This document shows, piece by piece, positions 46,957 through 53,571 of a stretch of 53,571 nt of DNA. A program made the translations under genes and the position numbers. Numbering within the stretch: position 1 is the stretch's first letter; the number at the start of each line of letters is the position of its first letter. Source of the DNA: an uncultured Actinomycetes bacterium (lineage in GTDB: Bacteria; Actinomycetota; Actinomycetes; Nanopelagicales; Nanopelagicaceae); contig CAIPAI010000061.1 of assembly GCA_903863015.1 (NCBI GenBank), positions 1 to 53,571 of the forward strand. Reading direction: 5' to 3'. The notes beneath the pieces are model-generated. The model was not told the origin of the DNA, did no database searches, and worked only from the letters and a program-made list of their open reading frames with translations.

Positions 46957-48546
46957 ATGAGCAAGCCCGTCGTACTGATCGCCGAAGAGTTAAGCCCAGC
47001 AACGATCGATGCGCTGGGGCCAGAATTCGAGGTGCGTCATTGCGATGGTGCTAATCGCGGCGAACTCTTGGCGGCACTTGCCGCAGGGGTTGATGCGGTG
47101 CTCATTCGTTCGGCAACCAAGATGGATGCCGAAGCGATCGCAGCGAGCAAAGGTCTCAAAGTCATTGCTCGTGCCGGCGTCGGTTTAGATAACGTCGACG
47201 TGCCGGCGGCTACCGCCGCGGGTGTGATGGTCGTCAATGCGCCCACTTCGAACATCGTGAGTGCTGCGGAATTGGCGATCGGATTGCTCATTGCGTCCGC
47301 TCGATTTATCTCACCAGCGCACGCTGCACTTCGTAATGGTAAGTGGGCGCGTTCCAAGTACACGGGCGTCGAGTTATACGAAAAGACGCTCGGTATCGTG
47401 GGGCTTGGACGCATCGGACAACTAGTGGCATCTCGCATGCAAGCCTTTGGTATGGATGTCATCGCGTACGACCCTTACCTACCTGAAGCGCGAGCAAATC
47501 ACTTAGGTGTGAAATTGGTAGATCTCGATAACCTCCTGCGCACAAGTGATTTCATTACGGTGCACCTTCCAAAGACCAAGGAAACTGCTGGGCTCATCGG
47601 CACAGATGCACTCACGAAAGTAAAGCCTTCTGTCCGGATCGTGAATGCTGCTCGTGGTGGCGTGGTTGACGAAGAAGCGCTCCATGTAGCTCTTAAAGAA
47701 GGTCGCATTGGCGGCGCCGGTCTCGACGTGTACTCCACTGAGCCATGCACCGACTCTCCACTCTTCGAGTTTGATTCCGTAGTGGCCACTCCGCACTTGG
47801 GCGCATCTACCGATGAGGCACAAGAGCGTGCAGGTATCGCTGTTGCGGTCTCTGTGCGTAAGGCACTTGCAGGTGAACTCGTTCCGGACGCGGTGAATGT
47901 CAAGGGTGGCGTGATCCACAAGGATCTGCGTCCCGCCTTGCCGCTGGCAGAGACGCTTGGTCAATTGATTTCGGGGTTGGCTGTCGGCGCCATTTCGGAT
48001 ATCGAAGTCGAAGTCTGTGGCGAACTAGCAGAACTTGATTGCGATATTTTGGCTACCAGCGCCATCAAGGGTTTGCTCATGCACGCAGTCGGCGATGGCG
48101 TCTCTTATGTCAACGCCCCGCTCCTGGCGAAAGAACGTGGTCTTACGGCTTCGGTTTCAAAGAATGCAGTCAGCGAACTGCACCGAAATGTCATTACGTT
48201 GACGGCTACTGCCACCAGTGGTGAGCGTATTACTGTGAGCGGAACTTTGATCGGGCTCAAGCGCATTACCAAATTGATCTCCATTAATGATCTCTCTATC
48301 GACGTTGAGCCCACGAATCACATGCTCTTCGTCAGTTATGCAGATCGCCCAGGTGTCGTTGGTGCTGTCGGTGCGCTTCTTGGAAATGCCGGAATAAATA
48401 TCGCTGGCATGCAAGTAGCGCGCGTGCGACCAGGTGGAGATGCACTAATGATCCTCACGGTTGATGAGCCAATTGCTCAAGATGTCGTTGATGATTTGGC
48501 AAGCAGTGTTCAGGCTCGTTCCGCCCATTATGTGGCTTTGGTTTAA
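46957..48546 (+). CDS. serA: D-3-phosphoglycerate dehydrogenase (long form)
   Basis: 529 residues: the first enzyme of serine synthesis. The NAD fold is LGIVGLGRIGQLVASRMQAF. Catalytic Arg lies in VNAARGGVVDEEAL, Glu in the following substrate-domain segment and His in TPHLGASTDEAQE. The long actinobacterial form adds an intervening ASB domain (about 310-450) and a C-terminal ACT domain (FVSYADRPGVVGAVGALLGN) for serine feedback. GAAAGG lies 8 bases before ATG. The position after ilvC is conserved with mycobacteria. Confidence 0.95.
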   Translation: MSKPVVLIAEELSPATIDALGPEFEVRHCDGANRGELLAALAAGVDAVLIRSATKMDAEAIAASKGLKVIARAGVGLDNVDVPAATAAGVMVVNAPTSNIVSAAELAIGLLIASARFISPAHAALRNGKWARSKYTGVELYEKTLGIVGLGRIGQLVASRMQAFGMDVIAYDPYLPEARANHLGVKLVDLDNLLRTSDFITVHLPKTKETAGLIGTDALTKVKPSVRIVNAARGGVVDEEALHVALKEGRIGGAGLDVYSTEPCTDSPLFEFDSVVATPHLGASTDEAQERAGIAVAVSVRKALAGELVPDAVNVKGGVIHKDLRPALPLAETLGQLISGLAVGAISDIEVEVCGELAELDCDILATSAIKGLLMHAVGDGVSYVNAPLLAKERGLTASVSKNAVSELHRNVITLTATATSGERITVSGTLIGLKRITKLISINDLSIDVEPTNHMLFVSYADRPGVVGAVGALLGNAGINIAGMQVARVRPGGDALMILTVDEPIAQDVVDDLASSVQARSAHYVALV

Positions 48547-48555
48547 GGGGTATCA

Positions 48556-49596
48556 ATGTCGAAGACGATCAAACTTGCAGTCATCGGTGGCGATGGAATC
48601 GGACCTGAGGTAGTTGCGCAAGGTTTACGAGTGCTCCATGCCATGGGCAAGAAGTACGGCGTCGATTTTGTAGAGACTCAGTACGATCTTGGTGCTAAAC
48701 GTTGGCATGCAACCGGTGAGACTCTCACAGACGAAGTGATTGCCCAATTGGCGAAGGAAGATGTCATTCTCCTGGGAGCGGTCGGCGACCCAACGGTACC
48801 TAGCGGAATTTTGGAGCGCGGCCTTCTTCTTAAACTTCGCTTTGCCTTCGACCAATACGTCAACCTTCGTCCCGGTCGTCTCTTTCCCGGAGTTGAGTCA
48901 CCCATCGCTGGTGTGAAAGAACTTGATTTTGTTGTTGTACGTGAAGGCACCGAAGGTCCATACGTGGGTGCAGGTGGATTCTTAGCCCAAGGAACTCCTT
49001 ACGAAGTAGCGACCGAGGAGAGTCTCAATACTCGGCGCGGCGCTGAACGCGTAATTCGTGATGCATTTGAACGCGCGACACGTCGCACGCGTAAGCACGT
49101 CACTCTCGTTCATAAGAACAATGTGCTTGTGCACTCCGGTTCGCTCTGGACGCGCACTTTCAACGAGGTTGCCAAGGAGTACCCGGGCATTACCACCGAC
49201 TACCTTCATGTCGATGCGGCTTCAATGTTCTTTGTCACGAATCCCGATCGATTCGATGTAGTCGTCACCGACAATCTCTTCGGCGATATCCTCACTGACA
49301 TCGCAGCGGCTATTTGTGGTGGCATTGGCTTAGCGGCTAGCGGAAACATCAACCCCACGGGGGCTTTCCCATCAATGTTTGAGCCAGTCCATGGGAGTGC
49401 GCCAGATATCGCGGGTAAAGCGCTCGCTAACCCGACTGCCACCATCCTCTCGGTCGCGATGCTCTGCGATCACCTAGGGCTTCATGAGGCGGCTATTGCT
49501 ATCAACGAAGCGGTAGCGCAAGATCTTCTCTCATCGGGTAAGAAGCAACGGAGCACGAGCGAGGTTGGCGATGCCATCCTCTCGCTCCTGGGATAG
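48556..49596 (+). CDS. leuB: 3-isopropylmalate dehydrogenase
   Basis: A 346-residue decarboxylating dehydrogenase making 2-oxoisocaproate for leucine. [14 protein letters not shown] at the N-terminus, the malate/Mg Arg-Tyr-Lys region ([23 protein letters not shown]), the Asp ligands in [16 protein letters not shown] and the NAD site [17 protein letters not shown] are all present. It may also act on methylmalate in the citramalate route to isoleucine, since cimA is two genes downstream. Nine bases after serA. Confidence 0.94.
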   Translation: MSKTIKLAVIGGDGIGPEVVAQGLRVLHAMGKKYGVDFVETQYDLGAKRWHATGETLTDEVIAQLAKEDVILLGAVGDPTVPSGILERGLLLKLRFAFDQYVNLRPGRLFPGVESPIAGVKELDFVVVREGTEGPYVGAGGFLAQGTPYEVATEESLNTRRGAERVIRDAFERATRRTRKHVTLVHKNNVLVHSGSLWTRTFNEVAKEYPGITTDYLHVDAASMFFVTNPDRFDVVVTDNLFGDILTDIAAAICGGIGLAASGNINPTGAFPSMFEPVHGSAPDIAGKALANPTATILSVAMLCDHLGLHEAAIAINEAVAQDLLSSGKKQRSTSEVGDAILSLLG

Positions 49597-49604
49597 GAGT
49601 TCTG

Positions 49605-50696
49605 ATGTCGATCACCATCACCAAGAATTCGAATCCACTCTCTGCGGAGAAGCGGGCCGAACAGTTGGTCGAGCCTGGTTTCGGTCGCTACTTCACCGAT
49701 CACATGGTGACCGCTGAGTGGAGTGCTGAGAGCGGGTGGGGCGAACTCGCCCTCGTCCCTTACGGCCCACTCTCTCTAGACCCTGCATCAATGGTGCTCC
49801 ATTACGGACAAGAGATATTCGAAGGATTAAAGGCTTATCGCCAACCAGATAATTCGATTGCGCTCTTCCGCCCAGAAGCTAACGCCGCACGATTCGCCCG
49901 CAGCGCCGCCAGAATGGCCCTGCCGGAGTTGCCTGTTGAGATGTTTATGGAATCGATTGATGCACTCGTAAAGGCAGACCAAGAGTGGGTGCCAAAGAAA
50001 GATGGCGAGAGCCTCTACCTTCGCCCCATGATGATCGCTACTGAAGTCGGCCTGGGTGTTCGTCCTTCAAATAAGGCCCTCTACCTGCTCTTAGCATCCC
50101 CGGCAGGTGCGTACTTCAAGGGTGGCGTAAAGGCTGTCACCGTGTGGATTTCAACCGAGTATGTCCGTGCCGCTCCCGGCGGTACCGGGGAAGCAAAGTG
50201 CGGCGGAAACTACGCAGCTTCTCTGGTGGCGCAAGCAGAAGCTGCTGCAAAAGGTTGCGATCAAGTCGTCTGGCTCGATGCTGTGGAGCGCTCTTATGTA
50301 GAAGAGATGGGCGGCATGAACCTCTACTTTGTGATGGGCAAAGGAAAGAAAGCACGCATCCTCACTCCCAAGTTAACTGGCGCTTTGTTGCCAGGAATCA
50401 CACGAGATTCTTTGCTTACCGTGGCCGCGGAGCTGGGTTACAAAGTTGAAGAAGGCAGCATCACGGTGAAGGAGTGGCGCAAGGGCGTCGAGAGCGGAGA
50501 GATCACCGAAGTCTTTGCTTGCGGTACTGCAGCAGTCATTACACCTGTTGGTCATGTGAAGAGCGCCAAGCACGAGTGGTCCCATAACAAGGGCGAAAGT
50601 GGCCCCATCACACTCGAATTACGCGATGCACTCCTAGGCCTTCAGCATGGTCTTAAGCCAGATACTCAGGGTTGGATGCGCAAAATAGATGTCTAA
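49605..50696 (+). CDS. ilvE: branched-chain amino acid aminotransferase
   Basis: A 363-residue fold-type IV PLP enzyme for the last step of Ile, Leu and Val synthesis. The PLP lysine is in GTGEAKCGGNYAASL. LHYGQEIFEGLKAY and YLRPMMIATEVGLGV precede it, and EMGGMNLYFV and GITRDSLL follow. ATG 49605 follows leuB by 8 bases with AGGAG upstream, and the stop overlaps cimA by 8 bases. Confidence 0.95.
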   Translation: MSITITKNSNPLSAEKRAEQLVEPGFGRYFTDHMVTAEWSAESGWGELALVPYGPLSLDPASMVLHYGQEIFEGLKAYRQPDNSIALFRPEANAARFARSAARMALPELPVEMFMESIDALVKADQEWVPKKDGESLYLRPMMIATEVGLGVRPSNKALYLLLASPAGAYFKGGVKAVTVWISTEYVRAAPGGTGEAKCGGNYAASLVAQAEAAAKGCDQVVWLDAVERSYVEEMGGMNLYFVMGKGKKARILTPKLTGALLPGITRDSLLTVAAELGYKVEEGSITVKEWRKGVESGEITEVFACGTAAVITPVGHVKSAKHEWSHNKGESGPITLELRDALLGLQHGLKPDTQGWMRKIDV

Positions 50697-52281
50697 GATT
50701 CCCCAAGGAGACTCCTTCCATATCTATGACACCACCTTGCGAGATGGTGCCCAGCAGGAAGGTTTGAATCTTTCAGTCCACGACAAGTTGGCGATTGCTC
50801 GTCACCTTGATGATTTGGGCGTGGGATTTATTGAAGGCGGTTGGCCAGGGGCAAATCCGCGCGATACCGAATTCTTTAAGCGCGCCGTTGCGGAGATTGA
50901 TTTCAAGACCGCACAACTTGCCGCTTTTGGTGCCACTCGACGCCCCAACGTGAAGGCTGCTGATGATGCACTAATTGCCGCACTGCGAGAATCGGGCGCT
51001 GGCGTAGTGACCTTGGTGGCGAAGTCGCATGATCGTCACGTGGATTTGGCATTGAAGACTTCGCTTGATGAAAACCTGGAAATGATTCGAGACACCATTA
51101 CTCACTTACGTGGTGAAGGACAACGAGTCTTCCTAGATGCCGAACACTTTTTCGATGGTTATCGATCAAATCGAGCCTATGCTCTAGAAGTAGTTCGTGT
51201 TTCGGCAGAATCCGGTGCCGATGTGATCGCGCTCTGCGATACCAACGGTGGAATGCTTCCCGACGAGCTCTCCGACGTCGTGCACGACGTACTTGCGCAC
51301 ACGGGTGCGCGACTTGGTATCCATTGTCACAATGACACTGGCTGCGCCATTGCTAATTCTCTCGCTGCGGTTAAGGCGGGTGCCACTCATGTGCAGGGAA
51401 CTCTGAACGGGTATGGCGAGCGCACTGGCAACGCCGATCTGGTATCCATCATTGCTAACTTGGAATTGAAGAAGGCCCAGAAGGTGTTGCCCGAGGGCGC
51501 ACTTCGCGAATCATTCCGAATCGCGCACGCTGTTGCTGAGGTTACAAATGTGACGCCAAGTGCGCGCCAACCTTATGTGGGGCTTTCAGCATTCGCTCAT
51601 AAAGCAGGTCTTCATGCTTCCGCTATCAAAGTAGACCCTGCGCTCTACCAGCATGAGGAGCCAAGCGATGTCGGAAACGATATGCGTATGCTCGTTTCGG
51701 ATATGGCCGGTAAGGCATCTATCGAGTTAAAGAGTGCTGAGCTCGGGGTTGATCTCGGCGACGACACTGGCGTCGTTGGTCGAGTGGTGGCTAAGGTGAA
51801 AGATCTTGAGTCGCGTGGTTGGACCTTTGAAGCCGCGGATGCCTCCTTTGAATTACTGCTCCGCGGAGAAATCACCGGCGAGCGCCCACGTTTCTTTACT
51901 GTCGACTCCTGGACGGCGAATGTCGACCGACTCGAAAATGGAGACGTCATCTCAGAAGCAACGGTGCATGTAACGGCAAATGGTCAAAAACTCGTTACCA
52001 CCGGAAGTGGAAACGGTCCGGTTAACGCCATCGATAACGCATTGCGCAGTGGATTAGAGAAGATTTATCCAGAGCTTGCTGATCTTGAACTTACCGATTA
52101 CAAAGTGCGTATTCTTGAAGGACGCCAAGGCACCGGTGCGATTACGCGTGTACTTGTAGAGACTTCTGATGGAGTCACCGAGTGGACCACTCTAGGTGTC
52201 CACGAGAATGTCATTGCAGCCAGTGCTATGGCACTTGAAGATGCCGTTACCTACGGGTTGCTTCGCAAACGCCTCTCCTAA
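50689..52281 (+). CDS. cimA: (R)-citramalate synthase
   Basis: A 530-residue LeuA-family enzyme joining pyruvate and acetyl-CoA to citramalate, the threonine-independent entry to 2-oxobutyrate and isoleucine. DTTLRDGAQQEGLNLSVHDK and VGFIEGGWPGANPRDTEFF are typical of CimA rather than of isopropylmalate synthase. The metal His pair is in GIHCHNDTGCA, and LNGYGERTGNADL follows. The C-terminal regulatory domain (about 400-530) contains GTGAITRVLVE, the end-product (isoleucine) binding fold. ATG 50689 lies inside the ilvE end. With leuB and ilvBNCDE nearby this gives a full route from pyruvate to isoleucine, apart from leuCD. Confidence 0.92.
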   Translation: MSKIPQGDSFHIYDTTLRDGAQQEGLNLSVHDKLAIARHLDDLGVGFIEGGWPGANPRDTEFFKRAVAEIDFKTAQLAAFGATRRPNVKAADDALIAALRESGAGVVTLVAKSHDRHVDLALKTSLDENLEMIRDTITHLRGEGQRVFLDAEHFFDGYRSNRAYALEVVRVSAESGADVIALCDTNGGMLPDELSDVVHDVLAHTGARLGIHCHNDTGCAIANSLAAVKAGATHVQGTLNGYGERTGNADLVSIIANLELKKAQKVLPEGALRESFRIAHAVAEVTNVTPSARQPYVGLSAFAHKAGLHASAIKVDPALYQHEEPSDVGNDMRMLVSDMAGKASIELKSAELGVDLGDDTGVVGRVVAKVKDLESRGWTFEAADASFELLLRGEITGERPRFFTVDSWTANVDRLENGDVISEATVHVTANGQKLVTTGSGNGPVNAIDNALRSGLEKIYPELADLELTDYKVRILEGRQGTGAITRVLVETSDGVTEWTTLGVHENVIAASAMALEDAVTYGLLRKRLS

Positions 52282-52284
52282 ACC

Positions 52285-53571
52285 ATGATCCTCTCGGTTG
52301 ACGCGGGCACTACTGGAATCACTGCTTTAGTAATTGATCGAGATCGCCACGTTCTGGGGCGTGGCTACCAAGACTTCCCGCAACATTTCCCGGAGCCTGG
52401 ATGGGTCGAGCACGACCCCAATGAAATTTGGAGTGCACTCTTAGTTGCTGCCACGCGTGCACTCGAGGGGATTGATAAGTCGAAGATCGAAGGCATTGGC
52501 ATCACGAATCAACGCGAGACTTTGGTGCTCTGGGATCGTGAAACATTGGGCACCCCTCGCCGGGCGATCGTCTGGCAAGACCGGCGGACCACCGCCATCT
52601 GTGAGCGGCTGAAAGATGTGGATGTGCGCAACACAGGTTTACGAATGGATCCTTATTTTACGGGAACCAAAGCGCTCTGGATTGCCGAGAACGAACCACG
52701 CACATGGCGCTACGTTGATGATGGACGCATCGCGCTAGGCACTATCGATTCGTATCTCATTGCGCGCATGTCTCGCGGGTTAGACCACGTCACTGATGCC
52801 ACTAATGCCTCACGCACTTTGATGTATGACCTCACAACAGGGGATTGGGATGACCGACTCCTTAAACTTTTTCAGGTACCTCGAGATGCGCTGCCGACGA
52901 TCACCGCTTCTTGGGGCGACCTCGCACACACCGACCCCACCGCATTCCTTGGACTCGATGTACCTATCACGGGAATCGCGGGAGATCAGCAGTCAGCTCT
53001 CATCTCGATTGCCGGGTTCGATCCGGGTTCTGCTGCCTGCGCCTATGGAACTGGTTCATTCCTCTTAGTAAATAGCGGCAACGAGATTCCATCCACCGTC
53101 AGCGGAACTTTGGCGACTGTTGCGTGGCAGGCACCGGACAGTACGAGGGCATTTGCAAGCGAAGGTGGCGTATTTGTCACTGGCGCTGCAGTGCAGTGGT
53201 TCCGCGATGGTTTAGGAGCAATCAAGAGTTCTGCTGAAATTGAAGAGTTGGCTCGCTCTGTAGAGAGCAGTGAAGGCGTCGTCATGGTGCCAGCTCTTGC
53301 CGGGTTGGGCGCTCCGCTCTGGAATCCACATGCCCGCGGTGCGCTCCTTGGGCTTTCGTTAGCCAGCACCAAGGCACATATGGCGCGTGCGCTTCTTGAA
53401 GGTATCGCGCACTCCATTGCCGACGTAGCAGAAAGTATGCAAATTCCCATCTCGAAATTTGGCGCGCATGGTGGGGCAAGTCAGAACGATTTGCTCTGCC
53501 AGATGCAGTCAACGTTGCTCAATCGTCCACTCTTTCGCCGCCACGATCTCGAAGCTACTGCCCTCGGTGCT
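52285..53571 (+). CDS. glpK: glycerol kinase (3' end outside window)
   Basis: 429 codons are visible from ATG 52285 to the right edge with no stop; the whole protein is usually about 500. An FGGY-family kinase phosphorylating glycerol at C3 with ATP. N-terminal ILSVDAGTTGITALVID is the phosphate-1 loop, GITNQRETLVLWDR and AIVWQDRRT are glycerol-site segments, NTGLRMDPYFTGTKALW matches GlpK, and GIAGDQQSAL holds the catalytic Asp. GTGSFLLVNSG and GGASQNDLLCQMQ belong to the ATP lobe. It starts 3 bases after the cimA stop with no clear ribosome site, so it may be translated by coupling. Other FGGY sugars are possible but less likely. Confidence 0.9.
   Translation, partial: MILSVDAGTTGITALVIDRDRHVLGRGYQDFPQHFPEPGWVEHDPNEIWSALLVAATRALEGIDKSKIEGIGITNQRETLVLWDRETLGTPRRAIVWQDRRTTAICERLKDVDVRNTGLRMDPYFTGTKALWIAENEPRTWRYVDDGRIALGTIDSYLIARMSRGLDHVTDATNASRTLMYDLTTGDWDDRLLKLFQVPRDALPTITASWGDLAHTDPTAFLGLDVPITGIAGDQQSALISIAGFDPGSAACAYGTGSFLLVNSGNEIPSTVSGTLATVAWQAPDSTRAFASEGGVFVTGAAVQWFRDGLGAIKSSAEIEELARSVESSEGVVMVPALAGLGAPLWNPHARGALLGLSLASTKAHMARALLEGIAHSIADVAESMQIPISKFGAHGGASQNDLLCQMQSTLLNRPLFRRHDLEATALGA

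Overview
The window looks like part of the chromosome of an actinobacterium of moderate GC (by eye about half G+C, lower than streptomycetes). Three things point to this: a FasR-type PucR-family regulator next to fabD, a DUF3145 gene beside the fatty-acid operon, and a gene order etfB-etfA-iscS-mnmA-(MetE-like)-ligA-gatCAB-...-ilvBNC-serA-leuB that matches the order I recall for mycobacterial and other actinobacterial chromosomes. Many genes appear to be read from leaderless mRNAs, with a TAnnnT box 7 nt before the ATG, which also fits. A free-living, perhaps aquatic, small-genome lineage is a guess, not a demonstration.

Region by region: (1) 1-2437 is an accessory, AT-richer end. It holds the C-terminal part of a repetitive exported protein, a truncated M23-type peptidase gene that runs directly into a tyrosine integrase with a damaged 5' end, and a tRNA-Met(CAU) gene whose 3' end faces the integrase. 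(2) 2595-4849 is a translationally coupled pair, a diaminopropionate ammonia-lyase-like PLP enzyme and an M20 deacylase, reminiscent of E. coli ygeX-ygeY. (3) 4885-13645 (minus strand) is an eight-gene operon: a complete branched-chain-amino-acid-type ABC transporter (livJ-H-M-G-F) followed by a class V PLP enzyme, a duplicated alpha/beta-hydrolase and a homocysteine S-methyltransferase. (4) 13826-20257 is a redox and catabolic cluster: bicupin, OsmC, a tryptophan-dioxygenase-like protein with altered active-site motifs, an FAD oxidoreductase, a flavin reductase, a luciferase-like monooxygenase and an Old Yellow Enzyme. (5) 20325-27761 holds a cold-shock gene, DUF3145 and the fatty-acid synthesis operon fabD-fabH-acpP-fabF-accD with its regulator fasR. 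FabD carries an unusual C-terminal biotinyl/lipoyl-like domain. (6) 27824-39064 is core metabolism: enoyl-CoA hydratase, electron transfer flavoprotein, cysteine desulfurase, tRNA thiolase, MetE-like protein, DNA ligase and the Glu/Asp-tRNA amidotransferase. (7) 39175-41631 holds an MFS exporter and an aldo/keto reductase. (8) 41682-52281 is the branched-chain amino acid block: ilvD, an attenuator with leader peptide, ilvB-ilvN-ilvC, serA, leuB, ilvE and citramalate synthase. (9) Glycerol kinase is cut by the right edge.

Together, regions 2-4 suggest import and oxidative breakdown of an unidentified amino-acid-like or aromatic nitrogen compound. Regions 5-8 are housekeeping: malonyl-CoA and fatty-acid elongation, charged-tRNA quality, and Ile/Leu/Val/Ser synthesis. 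No CRISPR array, insertion sequence or rRNA gene was seen, and no gene-free stretch reaches 300 bases.
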